A DNA stretch of 64,000 nt from Aphrophora alni (GCA_963513935.1 OY740765.1:123509362-123573361), one strand, 5' to 3'; shown: positions 9,521 through 22,949, counted from the first letter of the stretch. Notes: generated by a model from the sequence alone, not told the origin. Numbers and translations: made by a program.

Positions 9521-11099
9521 CAGCTCGTGGACTGCTTTTAATAAAATTTGACATTCAGGAATATTTTGTTAGTAGGCTATCTAACAAATATTTTTGAATT
9601 AATTCTTAATTTGAGGGATTATAACGACATTTGTGAATATATGTCAAGTCATTTTCTTCTTCGACTTTATAAAGTTTCAAAAATCATGGTCCTTTTTATT
9701 AACAAATTTTACTAGGAGAAATTTTGGACATCTGGTAAAATAACCCAAGTGTGTTATACAGATAATTAATTTGGTTAGCCTCTATCATAAAAAATAAAGA
9801 ATCAAAATTATTCGCAAGTTGCAACAACGATTGTAAAAACATGTTTAGTATATTTTAAAATTTAGTTATTCTTTGTTGAATTATGTAGATTTTTTTTATA
9901 ACGTTGGTTTTAGTTTTAAGGAGCTTAATAAACTACGAAAAGATTTTGTTCAAAAATTTTACTTAGTTATTACATTTCATAGTTATTTTTAGGAATGGGA
10001 AACATATTGCTTTGTTTACATGATAAAACTAGCTGCAAACCCAGAACACTGCTCGTTTCGCTGAAACACTTTTAGTCTTGTTCAACTAAAAATAGATTCG
10101 TTATTCAATTTTATTTGTATTTCAAGTCACTAATTGTCTGTTAGCTTCTCATAATGAGGTTGTATAGATAATTAAAGTTCACGAAAGTTATATTAATTGT
10201 GGTGTTGGTTTAGTAAACAACAAATTGTAAGATCTCTTACATAAATAAGCCTGGTTATTTATCAAGACATAATCTACATCCAAGTTACAGCAAGTTTTAC
10301 TTTATATTTATTTAAATTTTCAAATAAAAGAGAACCATTTCTTTGAAATTAAAATATCTACAGAAAGGTTTTGTATCAAAGAAATAACTCTGTTTAATTT
10401 GTTCTTGTAATCATTAGACAGCACGAAGGGGGTCGAGTGGGGAACTTGGATTTTAACATTTATTGTCTTCAATTTCCTTTATCTTTCCTTATTGTGTCAA
10501 AGGAGTCTCGTCCAGGTGATAATATTATTTGCTTTGTCATTTTTTAACTCCTTTTTCCTTTACAATAAGAAAGAAATTCAAGTGTAAGTCTCAGAGTGGT
10601 GAATTATTTATCTATAAAACAATGGTTCTTTCTTAAAATTCACAGAAAACAGTAAAGGATGAATAAAGAACAAACTTTAAATACAACTTTCTGGCACATA
10701 CTACTCATATATTCAGAGTGTATAGTACTATTTATAATTAGGGATAAAATTGAACTAAGCAGCTATATTGAGCCTAGTAATGAGACAAGAAATACGGCTA
10801 TCTGTTAATGTAATTACGTTCCTAGTGGAACATATATGTTGATGTAATGAACATTAAACAAATTGTCAAGGTAAACTAGAAATACCCCGTGCAGCGCAAA
10901 GCGCCACGTGTTTGCTTTGCTCATAATAAGATCTTCATATTGAATTTATTAGTTTTTTAATAAATCTGAAGATTATAAAAGATTAGTGGAGGGAGATTGG
11001 GATAAAAATATTTTTTTTTGTATAGCTAAATTATTTATATATAAAATTTTGATAATATGCAACAAATTAAAATTTTAATTGACTTAGAAAATTGTTGAT
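9521..11099. other. AT-rich spacer
   Basis: No coding or RNA feature found. A short GC-richer stretch at about 10890-10925 (gcgcaaagcgccacgtg) stands alone. Confidence 0.4.
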
Positions 11100-12334
11100 G
11101 GCATCTTATAATTAGTTAACCGTTTAATAGTCTGATTTCATTAGCTTTGGCAAAGTCGAGAATGTAGAGTTGGCCATATGAACGGTTTTCTTTATTCTAA
11201 GCATACAAAGGTGAAATGAGGTGATGAGTTATATCATGAATTTTAAATCAGTAAGGACCATAATTTGGTGGAAGGTCAATTTTTGCACCGAAAGAAGCAA
11301 AAGACATTGCATTGTTGTACTGGCGAATGTTCTCCCTAAAAGTTTTAGATTTAATATTGTTACCAGTAAAAAGATCTTTCAGTTCATCAATTATGGTTAT
11401 TGGCTTTAGTTTTACCTTGCCTTCATAACAACAAAGGGTAAAGCGTCTTTATGTATTTACTTCAGGTTGGAAATACAGTGCAGAACAGTACTGACAAACT
11501 CCCATCAGACCGCCTATAGAATATGGATTAAGAGTAGGTGTAAACTTTGAAATGGCACACTTGAAGGTTGGTTTTGATATTTTTTGGTGCATTTGTTGCA
11601 TTATTTCATCAGCTGGATGGTCAGTTTTGTTAGATAATTTACGTCTTGCTCGTTCTAGACGACCGGTGTGTGTGGGTTTTCATTTACTTTTTTTGAAGTT
11701 GCTGCAACATTGTTAAAATAGTTTGTTTCATTATCTGCTGAAGAAGAAAGAGGGTCTATTTCTTGCATTATTTCATCAGTAGGAGGGTCACTTTTGTTAG
11801 TTATTTTACGTTTTGCTCGTTCTAGATGACCGGTGAGGGTGGGTTTTCTCGGACGTTTCATTTTAATTGCTGCAACATCATTAAAATAGTTTGTTTCATT
11901 GATAGCTGCTAAAGAAGAAGGAGGATCTATTTCTTGCATTATTGAATCAACAGTAGAACCAGTTTGGTTGGATGGTTTGGATCTTGACCGTTCTCGACGA
12001 CCAGTAAGTGTGGGTTTTCTCGGGCGTTTTTTTTTTGTAATTGCGCTTGTTTCTAGTGTCTCAATTACACTTTTGAAATTACCAAAACTTTAATACTGTA
12101 TATGGAATTCAGCTGATTAAAGTTTTGTCCGCATGTCGGATCGCCTATTATGTAATCACTGTATCGATGCCACTGTTTCATTACGTTACTAACACACTCT
12201 AATCGAATTTCATAATGATTTCCTAAATGTCCATGTAAACAATAGGGAAAACTTCTGAATAAACATTTTCCATCTCCAATAATTGGAGTTATGTCAAAAT
12301 GTTTATAAGTAGTCATGATCGTGGTTGTAATCAA
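11100..12334 (-). pseudogene. Helitron replicase/helicase N-terminal fragment with OTU-like domain
   Basis: Helitrons transpose by rolling circle using a Rep-helicase protein; some carry an OTU cysteine protease. Reading leftwards: 12334-12065 gives an OTU-like start (IIGDGKCLFRS, then IRLECV), keeping the D-G-x-C catalytic box. Next come three about 57-residue repeats (12050-11640, DNA period about 169 bp) of the type KRPRKPTLTG plus IMQEIDP. Then MGVCQYCSALYF and, in other frames, FTLCCYEGKVKL, ENIRQYNNAMSFASFGAKID and YGQLYILDFAKANE, which are the usual order of the Helitron-like N-terminal region. The Rep HUH motif and helicase are absent, and several frame changes and stops occur. It is a truncated, dead copy. 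Neither the 5' TC nor the 3' CTRR end was identified. Confidence 0.8.
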
Positions 12335-12639
12335 CCGACGCTAACCAAACAAAAATTTACCAGGTATAATAAAACATCTAGAAAATAAATATGTTATTTG
12401 TTATGTACTTAGAAACACAATTCTACACGTTTAATCACCACTAACCTACTTAAATGAAGTAAATTACAACATAAACAAACCATGTTATGATAATAAAACA
12501 TGTTTTGTTATAATCAGCTGATATGTGCTGTTATATTAAGCTGATCAGTAAAAACAATAGTAATGAATAGAAAATATTTTAAATTACATTTTTAGAATAC
12601 TAAATGAAGGAATAGTAAGCTTTTCAGGCAAATGGGCAA

Positions 12640-13330
12640 ATATATAGAGTTAATTACCTTTCATTTAACACAACCCGCATGTAAATCGGTCCAATAGAAC
12701 TCCAGATCTCACTCGGAATAGGCTTAAAATTTTACCCCATGTTAAATTACCATAAGAAATTTTAATTTCCGTTTTTACAAAATTTAGTGGGGTAATAGCT
12801 GAAATCAAAGCAAAATGGGCAAATATACAGACAATTACCTTTCATTTGGTACCAACCGTGTGTAAATCGGTTTAGTAGTATGGTCAGGCTTGATGACATA
12901 ATCTTTATATTTCTTCCCTATGTTAAATCTCCATAAGAAAAGCTTATTTTCAATTTTTGACCCTATTAACATAAATATTTTCAAAATACAAATAAAACCT
13001 GCACATATTGGACTGCTAACCTTTGTTTTGGTACAACCCGCGTGTAAATCGGTCAAGTAGTATGGTCAGGCTTGCTGTCATAGGCTTTAAATTTTTTCCC
13101 TATGTTAAATCTCCATAAGAAAAGTTTAATTTCCATTTTTGACCCAATTAATATAAATATTTTCAAAATATAAATAAAACCTGCACATATAAGACCGCTA
13201 ACCTTTGTTTTGGTACAACCCGCATGTAAATGGGTGAAGTAGAACGGTCAGGGTCGCTGTCATTAATTTTGCAAAAGTTTTTTAATATATAAGATTACCA
13301 TATTTTGGGTGGTTTTCCATTTTTGCGATA
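12640..13330. repeat. Tandem repeat, about 182-bp unit, 3.7 copies
   Basis: Units begin acctttcattt or acctttgttttggtac at about 12656, 12837, 13019 and 13201 and share acaacccgcatgtaaatcgg and ttaaatctccataagaaa. Copies 2 to 4 are closer to one another than to copy 1. No conserved frame. Confidence 0.85.
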
Positions 13331-15285
13331 ACTAAAAATTTTTGACTACCAGCAATATTGGTCAAAAACAGAAAGACAAAATTCTCCCAAAATAGGCTCT
13401 AAAGAATTTGATTAATGTTTAGGCTCTAACGACTTAAGCAAAATGTATTGTATTTCATAAATACCTGCTCGCGTCCTGTTTTTGTTTCGTTTATATAAAT
13501 ATCGTACGTTTCGCCTATTAATCAGGCATTTTCGAATCCGTCAGATAGGCTATTCATCAAACTTTATTAGGATTAATTTGAATAATTCATGTTATAATGT
13601 TACTTTTAGTTCAATGCACACACACATCCATGGGATTGAATGTTCTACTAACGTTTATTGATACATTAATCTCGTTTTGCGTGTACACTTGTAGTCCACT
13701 TGGTAGTACTCTTTAAATACAGGTATTTATGAAATACACTATACCCAGTCCAATAAGATAAACAAAAATAAATATAAAAATATAATGTATCGGTTGCCCT
13801 CTCTACAGAAATGGTGATTCTTGAACTATTCGTATAATACAACAACACTGGGAATGTTATAAAAGATATTTTTTTCTCAAAATTATATTTAAGATTTTCA
13901 ATAATTTTTTTAAATGTCCAGATTTATGATAAACCTAAAGTGCTAATTATTTAAAGCTCTAGTAAATACAACAATATATTTTTTCAAAGACGACGTCCAT
14001 AGTTCATATTCACATTTTGACGGACAACACCAAACTGAAATATTTGGTGACGAGGAATTTTAATTAACTTTCATTTGGTTTTGGGGATGGATAAACGAGA
14101 AAGTCTGTGCACTTATATCGTTTCTTTTTATGAAGTTTCAAACTAGGTAAATCAAGCTTTGTTATCATCTTTCTGTAACGTTATTTAAAATTAATTCAAA
14201 AATATGGTTTCGAAACTGCTATCCTGCCAAAATCTGTTTCCAGACGTGATGAGTTTGCTTTCATACAATTTACAGTCAGAGTGCATGCTTATGGAACAAA
14301 TCTTTTCTACATATTTTAAGATGCAAGCGTTACTTTTTACTTAGAGAATTTTTCAACAGTTAGAACTGATATCATACGTTTTTTACGAATCTGGGATAAA
14401 ATGTAGAAATACAATTTTAAAATTAATAAATGCTTAACCCGAAACAAATTTTACTAACGCGCTTTAATATCCTACTATATAACCGAATTTAAAATCAAGA
14501 TATTACAATGGGGATTGGGTAAGAAACAATCGAATTGTGTAAATCCTTCACTAGGCGGTACTTGTGAATTTAAATTTCCAAATGACTAATCGGTTGTAAA
14601 TTGAGTTGTATTCTACTTATGATTCTACTTCACGCTTTTAAATCATTAAGTTGTTGATAAAACAGGTACAGGTAGTGTGGATGGATTTAAAAAAATTAAA
14701 GTGTTTATTAAGAGTGAAAAGAATGGCTTTCTCTGTAAATGGCATATAACTAATTATAAATAAAACAAACATTGCATTTTTTGAAACACATGGAACAAAA
14801 ATTAACCCACTGGACATATGTTCAGAAATATGTTGTTAAAAGATACTGAAACTGAGTTTGAGATGTTGAAAATAACTGCTACTTAAATTGAAAATTACAC
14901 GTACTGTTTAAGACTAAGTATTACACATAGTTAATTTTAATTAAAAACATTATTTACAAAACAAATGTCAACATCATATAATCATATAAATGTCAAATAA
15001 TTATAACATCATATTAATTTTGGAATCTTTGTCACTGATTGCCCTGCTGGACTGGTTACGTTAATAACTTATTTACCTTTGTCTTTAATTTTCCAATTAT
15101 TATATGATATACGAGTACTTTAACTATTTTCAATAGATATCTGTTGATTTTGTAGTGATTCACATATAAAAATCATACTTGTTAACTTTTAAAATGTTGT
15201 AAGTTTTGGGAGACTCAAACGATTACATATTCGTTACATTGTTAAAGACAAGAATAAAATGGATATCTTTTGTTTTTTTGTGACA
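13331..15285. other. AT-rich spacer
   Basis: No gene, RNA or element ends recognised. Only scattered short open frames. Confidence 0.4.
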
Positions 15286-15289
15286 GAGT

Positions 15290-15700
15290 CATATTTAACC
15301 GCTTGAACAATGAACTGAAAAGACGAATAAGCGAAGAAAAAATGCATCCATACAGAGTTTCCTCGGTAACCTCACTGCTGGTGCCAACACAGACTACTCG
15401 CTTTGGACTAAAAGTCTAAAACGTCCATTGGTTACCTGATCCATCACTGCGTACACAAAAAGCAAGTCTCTTTGCCGAGCATTTGTCCAACGTTTTCAAG
15501 CCATTCTCACAGATGTGAAGTGATGAAAAAACTACTCTCCATGATAAGGTGGATGATGTGGAAATATCGTCTGTTACTACGGATAAATTGAAGCTTGTGT
15601 GTAAACATAACTTTTGTGACAAAAAAGCTCCTGGGTATGACCTCATTACTGGAAGGATAATAAAAGAGTTCCCAGACAAACGGGTTACAGATAACGTTTT
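15290..15700 (+). pseudogene. Jockey-type LINE fragment (endonuclease-RT linker)
   Basis: In-frame segments match the region between endonuclease and RT of Jockey-clade LINEs: LNNELKRRISEEK, ASLFAEHLSNVFKPF, then KAPGYDLITGRIIKEFPDK (the 'KAPG(h)D' block that opens the RT). It contains stops and a frame change, and neither endonuclease nor palm motifs remain. It is a different copy from the LINE at 31702-34248, whose equivalent block reads NPRKAPGIDEIPS. Confidence 0.75.
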
Positions 15701-17235
15701 ACAGAGGTCATAAAAATATGGATTTGATTTTTATAAATATTATTTCTGTATCTTATTCATAAGGTATAATAATCCAGTAATAATTACAAACTGTTGTAAG
15801 CCAGTAGGTGTTTTATACAATTAGGCCTACCAGAAAATAATAATTCTTGTTTCTGTCGAAAATTTTGTTAAAAACTAGGACGTCACGTGAATATTAACTT
15901 TAATTTGTTTCTTAAAAAAACGTGATTAGATTTTTGAGAACAGTTTAAATTACCTATACATGGTGCTTAAACATAGCAAAACATGGTATTTTTCAAAATT
16001 TGCAGACTCTAGCTCCGAAACCATTGAGTTTTTAAAAAATGTCAAGATTAAAAAGTCTTGAATAATCCTATACTATTCATATATACAAAAAAATACAGGA
16101 TGTTCCATAACTAATTTCAAAGAAGGCAGCCATATTGGAAAATGGCGGCCGAATTTAATAATTCTAAAATCATATTTTTAATGGGCGTACAAAATAAGGT
16201 GAAGTCCCCCATTTAAAGTCTCCTGTAAATCTTACCGTTTCCAAAGTACCAATGGTGGCACTGTTAAAAAAGACACTCTGTATAATGAAATTAATATTTA
16301 AATATTTAAGTTCTGAAAAAAAAATTATAATTTACATTAGTTTTAGTTACATGTCTTGACATGGTTTAGGGAAGTATTGTGTTCTTGCTTTATTAAACTT
16401 TGAAATGCACAGCATTGCTGGGCAACAATAAACTAATGTATTGGTTTATTTATTATGTGAAGAGAGCCAGTTCACATTAATGTATTTCATTTATGGTTTT
16501 TAATGAGAATTTAACTGTGACATTTTACTTTCACGCAGTTTCCATAACACCAATAGCCTATAATTTTAAATTTCTTAGTCAAAATATTCCTGAACTAACT
16601 TTAAAAGTTCCAGTTAAATGGCGTGTCATTCTGGGAGTTTCTATTTGCTACTTTTATGCCTGACAATTAATTACCAACGAAGGAATAAGAAATTAGTTCA
16701 AAAGTGACGAAAATCCGAACAACTTTAAGTTTATCATAATTATTTCAAAAAATCCAGGTTAAACGATGTGCCTTATTTTGTACATGATCACACTTATAGT
16801 ATTTAAAATAGAGAATTACTTCCAGTGTACTTGGAAGTGTAAGAACGCACAGTTCCCTCAAAATGGTTTTACAACAATGGTACTTGTTAGTTCTGCTACA
16901 AGCTTTAAACCTTTTTTGCAGAGCAAACACTCTTAACGTATTCTGAACGGATGAATCTCCCCCCCCCCCCAGTAGAATTTCTTAGTTCATAGACCTTAGT
17001 AAGCTGTTAAGAAAACTGAAGAGTTACAACATAAATTTTAGTTTCTTATTCCAAATATTTCTGAACTAACATATGAACGTTTTAGGGCAGCTTATGGTAA
17101 GACCCTAGAACTTCATTAAATTAATTTCTTTTCCTTCAAGGAAAACAATATGTGAAACTGTTCGATTTTAAACTAAAATTCTAATATTTTGTGTTATATG
17201 GATTTAACACATTGTTTTCATTCAAAGAAATGATG
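15701..17235. other. AT-rich spacer with one MITE
   Basis: Apart from the small element at 16096-16280 and a C-homopolymer at about 16960-16971, nothing is recognised. Confidence 0.4.
16096..16280. mobile_element. Small mariner-like MITE, TA-flanked
   Basis: A 185-bp segment starts caggatgtt and ends with the imperfect inverse (acactctg), directly flanked by TA on both sides. The interior carries ggcagccatattgg / aatggcggcc. The ends resemble the cagggtgt-type termini of many arthropod Tc1/mariner MITEs, but only about 7 of the first 10 positions match. Confidence 0.45.
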
Positions 17236-17239
17236 TGTA

Positions 17240-17520
17240 GCATTGAGCTGTACAAAAACCTTTAGCTCCAGATTTTTGAGAGAATTTGCTTGGTAAAGTT
17301 AGAGATTTATCATTAGAAAATTGAATTAATTTATCGACATGTACTGCTAGCTACAAATCATTTATATAAACTAAAAATAGTAGGGCCAAAAACTGACCCT
17401 TGATGTACACCATATAGTTTAGATAGCCTTCCTGCAACAATAACGCGTTGTACTATTATAGATCCACATTTAAATAGTGTATAAAAATAAAAGTATTCTT
17501 GTTTAGTTTTTGATATTTTT
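17240..17520 (-). pseudogene. LINE reverse-transcriptase palm fragment
   Basis: Minus-strand reading shows VHQGSVFGPTIFSLY, the conserved 'P-QGSVLGP-LF' box, followed in the same sense by an FSNDKSL relic of the FADD catalytic box and LPSKFSQKS. The catalytic Asp pair has decayed to N-D and a stop lies between the boxes. The upstream RT portion is absent; adjoining sequence to 17636 is open but unrecognised. Confidence 0.65.
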
Positions 17521-17794
17521 ATAAAAACACAATTTTCTCCACCTTTTAATACCTCCCTCACAAGGGGGCCCGGGCTTAAGCTGAAGTTACGGATTTTTTC
17601 CCATTGAAGTAACTCCAAAACCAAACTTTCCACCAAATTTCGAGTCTGAAAGATTTTTGTCTAGATTTTTGCATCTGCCTTTCATTATCTATTTCACCTT
17701 AAAAAAAAAAAAAAAATTAGGTATGTGGAATCAAAACTTACATTTTTCTTGTTGTCATTACGAGGGTAAAACATTTTTGGGATGAGTTCAGACA

Positions 17795-18190
17795 GTAAAA
17801 AATTTTTAACAGGTGACTGTTGGATATCCAGGTTTCCGACATATTCTACGCTTTTCATAACATTTTCAGTGAACAATATATAATTTTTCAGTGAAAAAGA
17901 TAGTATATGATTTCAGTGTTAATTAGCCTAAACCTGAGAGAGATTCTGATATCGGTGCAGTATTTTCCGAAATATAAAAAATTTTAGCACCTGACTGTTG
18001 GTAATCCAGGTTTTTCACAATATTCTACGCATTTTATAAAAATTTCATTGAACAATATATACTTTTTCAGTGAAAAATATTAGTACTGTATATGATTTGA
18101 GTGTTAAATAAAACTGAAAACAATTTTCATATCGGTACAGGTATTTCCCGAGTTATAAACATATTTATCAGATGGAAAGTAGGAAATCCA
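17795..18190. repeat. Tandem repeat, about 180-bp unit, 2.2 copies
   Basis: Copies share the blocks gactgttgga-atccagg, attctacgc, cagtgaaaaa and atatcggt. Copy 1 starts near 17797, copy 2 near 17977; a third begins near 18160 and fades out after gaaatccaga. Confidence 0.8.
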
Positions 18191-19292
18191 GATTATTTTC
18201 TTATTAGAGTATTCGAGGGCTTGGAGTCTTTATTTCATGTACTTTACTTGTTTATTTTAAAAGACGATGACGACCAATAGGTTTTTTGCCTTTTTAAACT
18301 ACAAGTAACTGTTTTTTATTCGTAGATTATCTTATGTGTTATACAACTTTAACGTACTAAATTTGATACAAATTAGCATATTTCACTTAGACATGAAATG
18401 GTACCAATCTGAACTCTCTACGATGACAAATAGCGAAGTTATGGTTAAAACTGTAATTTCGAACACTAACCTCACCAAGAAAATGTGATCCGAGATCCGG
18501 CAGTGCCGAGTCAACTACACGAGCAAACCAAGAGAGATAAGACACATGATTGAAGAGATCCCAAGTAGTGATATGCAATATTAATCACTTTGATTCAACA
18601 TAGGTTAGTCTCAGGGTGGTCACGTGTTTTATGAATGCTGCATGTGCAGTTCCAAAACAAGACTTTCCTTCTCGGTTATAGCTGCTCAGTGAGACTAGAA
18701 ACCTTGAGTTTTTTTATTGGGTTGGTACAACGAGCCATTGTTGTCTTCTATACTATTTTTTTCATTATAATTAAAACATTTCTTCACCACCAAAATTTCC
18801 ACTTTCAAAACCATTATCAACACTACTTCTTTTCAAACTAAAGAGCAATGACCTGTATAAAAAATCGGCAATAATAACAATAAAATTACCTTTCAGGACC
18901 AATTATAAAAAACCAATCTTGACCGCCATCATTAAAAATTCAAATTATATAAGATTTACCCTGAGAATGTGTTAATGGCAAAAGTGAAGCAACTTTAGGC
19001 ATTTATTTTATCTATCTTCTTTTAAACTGACATTTTTTATGATAATTAGTTTTATTTGGATTTGATAATAAGTTAGTATATTTGGAGAAAGTTAGGTTAG
19101 GGCGTTTGCACTATTTATTTTCTATGCATTTTATAGAATACAGAAACAAAAAAATTGTAATAATCTATCTGTACATTAGTGCACTCTTGTGAGCAACGAC
19201 TCAACTATCTGTAAACGATACATTAGCACACTCTAGTAGTAAACAACGAAACTTCAACATTAAACTCAAGTTTATCTGTTTCAGTACAACTT
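18191..19292. other. AT-rich spacer
   Basis: No gene supported. A short direct repeat with the core acattag-gcactct occurs at about 19173 and 19221, just upstream of the 7SL-like locus. Confidence 0.4.
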
Positions 19293-19538
19293 ATGGCCGG
19301 GAATCGTGGCGTATTCCTGTAATCCAGCTACTTGGAGGCCGGGTGTTGGGATCCTTCTGTTCCTTGTGTTGACTCTAAAATCAATGTGTGATCAAAGTAA
19401 TTCCCGGGCTCAAGTAAAATAATTGATGTTTATATTTATTTGTCTGTGTAATCTTAGTCTGAGCCTTGGGATGTGTGAAATGTAAATTCAAGATTCAATC
19501 AAGACCGCCACCGGGCAGAGGGAGACTTTCACCTTTTT
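19293..19538 (+). ncRNA. 7SL/SRP-RNA-like locus with shortened S domain
   Basis: The SRP RNA binds SRP9/14 through its Alu domain and arrests translation of secretory proteins. The first 50 nt here (ggccgggaatcgtggc, cctgtaat, ccagctacttgg, aggc) follow the animal 7SL 5' Alu-domain order, and the 3' end (ccgccaccgggcag, agggagac) matches its closing strand, followed by a T5 terminator at 19534-19538. In the middle, cccgggctca pairs with tgagccttggg as a helix-5-like stem, but only about 50 nt loop out where the S domain with helices 6-8 should be; the gagcaggtcaaa-type SRP54 site is missing. Total length is about 246 nt against about 300 for a complete RNA. It is therefore a degenerate copy or a 7SL-derived SINE rather than a complete SRP RNA. 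Confidence 0.6.
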
Positions 19539-22500
19539 CTTTGGAGACAGAAAAATATATTTGAACGGATTTTATATTTTATTTACTCCTAAATTACTTG
19601 TAGGATTTTATCGAATCATTTTGGTTAAATTTAATATGTTTTTTTAATTTAATATTTTGTTCAAATACATTTTCAAAAATTTGACATGAAATTAAAGTTT
19701 ACCTAAAATTATTTTTTTTCCAGTTTGTAATTTTTTATATTTGACAGAATTAATGTTTTCAAAACATAATTTTTTAATATGATTTTATCTTTAAATGTTT
19801 CGTTTTTTGGAAACGTGTATTTTGAAAACATCCGACAATCAGCTGCTACAAATGTTAATAATTCGGGAACTACTGGACCGATATAATAAGAGATAACCGG
19901 CTTGGGCAGATAACTGGAGGCAAACTGACCGGAACCCGCGATTAAATTACAAAAAGGTTCAGCAAAAATCTGTTGCACAGATATTTGAAGTAGTTTTGCA
20001 GTCTACAGTTGTTATAACGTAGGAAATATTTAACATGTTCAATGAATAAAATTAAGAATGTTTGTTGAATAGTCAACAAATGATTACAAATTAATTTTAT
20101 AGATGGTATACAAACTTTATGGCCATAGTTGTCAATGTATATTAAAATAAATATTAATAAGTTTTATTTGAATATTGTGTCAAGTTACAATCGATTAACT
20201 AAGCATTAATTTTTTTTTTAAATCGTTTAAACGTCAGGAAACTAAAGTTAGGATTATGACATAAAATTAATCGACAATCCTTGTGTCTTCTTTCAGTTTT
20301 CATGACCGCGGAATGCAAATTAGTTATATAATAATGTGATTAAACTCATGGGGATAATTTTGTTTTAGAATAGAAAAAGAGAGCCACGAGCAGGGTGACC
20401 AGAGGAAAACTTTTACAAGGAGGGCGCTTCGACTAAAATAAGAGGACATTTATATATAAAAAGAGGACAATGTTAAATACATTTTTAAGAAACTTTTATT
20501 CGTAGTATTTTCATATAAAACGTATTAAAAATACGTGTTTATTGTGTAGAAATACATGTTTATTAAGAGTATTCTTATAACGAATGAAAAGAAAATTTAA
20601 CTCTGCTTGCTTAAATATTATACCTTAAAAATTACAAAAAATTAAGTCATCCAACAAATGAACTAACAAGTATTAGTTTTCTGAGAGTAAGTGATTTTCA
20701 ACTTAAATGACAGCAACCTCTCTTAGAAATAGTAGATTTAAATTTAAGTTTCCTAATTTCGTGAATCCCTACAATAACATATGATGTGAAATACAATTAT
20801 GACACTTCAAAGCACAAATATTTTACCACTTAAAGAATTTAAAGAATTAAGAATGAGATTAAGTAGAACGCCCTAACTCTAATATTGTTCGAGTTGTAGT
20901 AATATCGCCCCCACTTTTGGTCTGTAAAACTTTCTCTTTCCAACATTTCTTTCTGTAAAGACTTAACGTTTGTAGCTATCTTTTCAAATCAGATTGTGAT
21001 CTATACAGAACTTTCTCGTCGATAAACTCTGTGAATTTCAGGTTGATTTATTCATAAATAGTCGAGATAATGGAGGAGACGGGACACGGAAAAATGTGAG
21101 TTTCGACAAGTATTGATTTAATCAAAGAAGAAATGATCTTATATAGACACACGTTCTTAATAGTAACACGAACATTCTGTAAGAGTTTCAATATATTCTG
21201 TACGGTTTATGAGTTATTACATTTTTTAGTAAAAACCCTATTCATCTCGCTCCAGAAAAGTTGCCTTTTTCAAATAACTGTTTAATTCTCAATAACCGTT
21301 GTAGCTATACTTTCAAATCAAATTGTGTTGTATATAGAAATTCCCAGTCGATAAACTCTGTGAATTTAAGTTTTGAAAAGTATATTTGAGTATAATTATT
21401 TTATTTCATATCTAATATAAAAATTTACATTCACAATAATTTTTACTATATGGCCTAAATTAAAAACAAAATTGCTTCCCCATGTTACTGTACTATATGA
21501 AATCAAATTATAAAATCATCATTTAAGAGTTTATTTAACGAATTAAATAAATAAATTCTAAATTGTCTTGTGAAAGCCATACTATGAATCTTTAAATCAA
21601 ACTCTCTGTGTTTATACATCCATTTGTATAAAGTTTGTACATTACTATTACAACTGTAATTTGTTAGTAATTTTAATATACAAAGCATTTGATTAAATTT
21701 TTGTAATTACAAAATTTTTAGTTTTATTATAAACATGTTTTGAAGAAAAATATTTTGATTAGAAAATTATTACTAATTATGAATGTTCTTAATAAATATT
21801 GAACTTTAACTTTAATATTTTGTTTGAAGATTACCAAATATCAGTAAGTTTTAAGTCCAGAATATTTAATATAAATGTAAAATCAGTGCCCCTTTACAGG
21901 TCAGAATTGTGGAAGGTGGAACAAAAAACACACAAAAGTTACAAGTATTTAAAAAATGTCTGAATAAAATCCTTAACATATTCTTGCCATAAAAATTGGC
22001 AATGAAGATCTTTGGATGAGAACTGCGAAAAACCTATTTTTAAAACCATTAATGAATGAAAATGAAAATATACACAAATTTTGTAGAAAATTACCAGTAA
22101 ATTTAATTGTCAGATTTTGTTCACAATTAATTATATATCAAAAACCTTTGTAAATTGTAACGATTTATTTAAGTAATATCATGAAAGCTGTACATATTGT
22201 TGGATTTGTATAGTAATAGTTAAAAATCTTTTGTTCTGGGTAGAACAATCAATTGCCTTTTCAAAATTCTATAAGAAAGTCTGCTAATAAAAGCATTGCT
22301 CATTGGGTCTAGTCTTTGAGCATTTTTTTATTTCCTGAAAAGAAATAAACTTGAGAGTTTTTTTTTGTTAAAAAAAACACTCCTTGATTACATTGTAATA
22401 TCCTATTTTCCTAATTGATGAAAGGATCCTAGAATTCATTAATTGAAGTTCAAAATGTTAAAGAGTGGAGGATCATTGAGGAATTTCAACAAAGGGTGAC

Positions 22501-22940
22501 TGCTAAATGATTATCTGTTGGTTAGTTATGAAAGAAAATTAAAGAGTTGAGATTCTCCATTAACTCTAAGTTTGGAAGTGTTCCAGTTAAAGCAATAAAG
22601 TATTTCTCACTGAGTTGACAGTACTACTGTGGCCAATAGATCTGCTAACCCTCTAATAATAATAGAGTTAAATAACATGAAATCTGTTGGTTCTGCTTCT
22701 ACAGAACTGAGAAGGTAGAGTGTGAGAAGTTTGTGTGACAGAGATCTAGTATGTCTAGAGTGGGTTTAGAAGTTATCGAGTCTTTTGGGTAATAAGTTTC
22801 ATAATCAACTTATAGAGGTTCTAGAAGTTAGTTCATTATTTATATTGATTTACGACAAAATGGAGGACAGTAAGTATAAAGTAGATAAACAACTAACTAA
22901 GGTTCTTCTCATGAAGGCTAAGAGGTGAAACTTTAGCTGA
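19539..22940. other. AT-rich spacer with one local duplication
   Basis: No coding or RNA gene is supported. A 71-bp block (tgtagctat...tcaaatca...gataaactctgtgaattt) at 20969-21039 is repeated at 21299-21369 with about 80-85% identity. Sequence near 20390 (cagggtgaccaga) looks like an element end but no partner was found. Confidence 0.45.
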
Positions 22941-22949
22941 ATGGCTGTA

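Noticed and set aside
15416..15679. 87-codon minus-strand frame
   Set aside because: Antisense to a recognisable LINE fragment read on the + strand.
19293..19538. Complete SRP RNA gene
   Set aside because: The S domain is too short and lacks the SRP54-binding motif.
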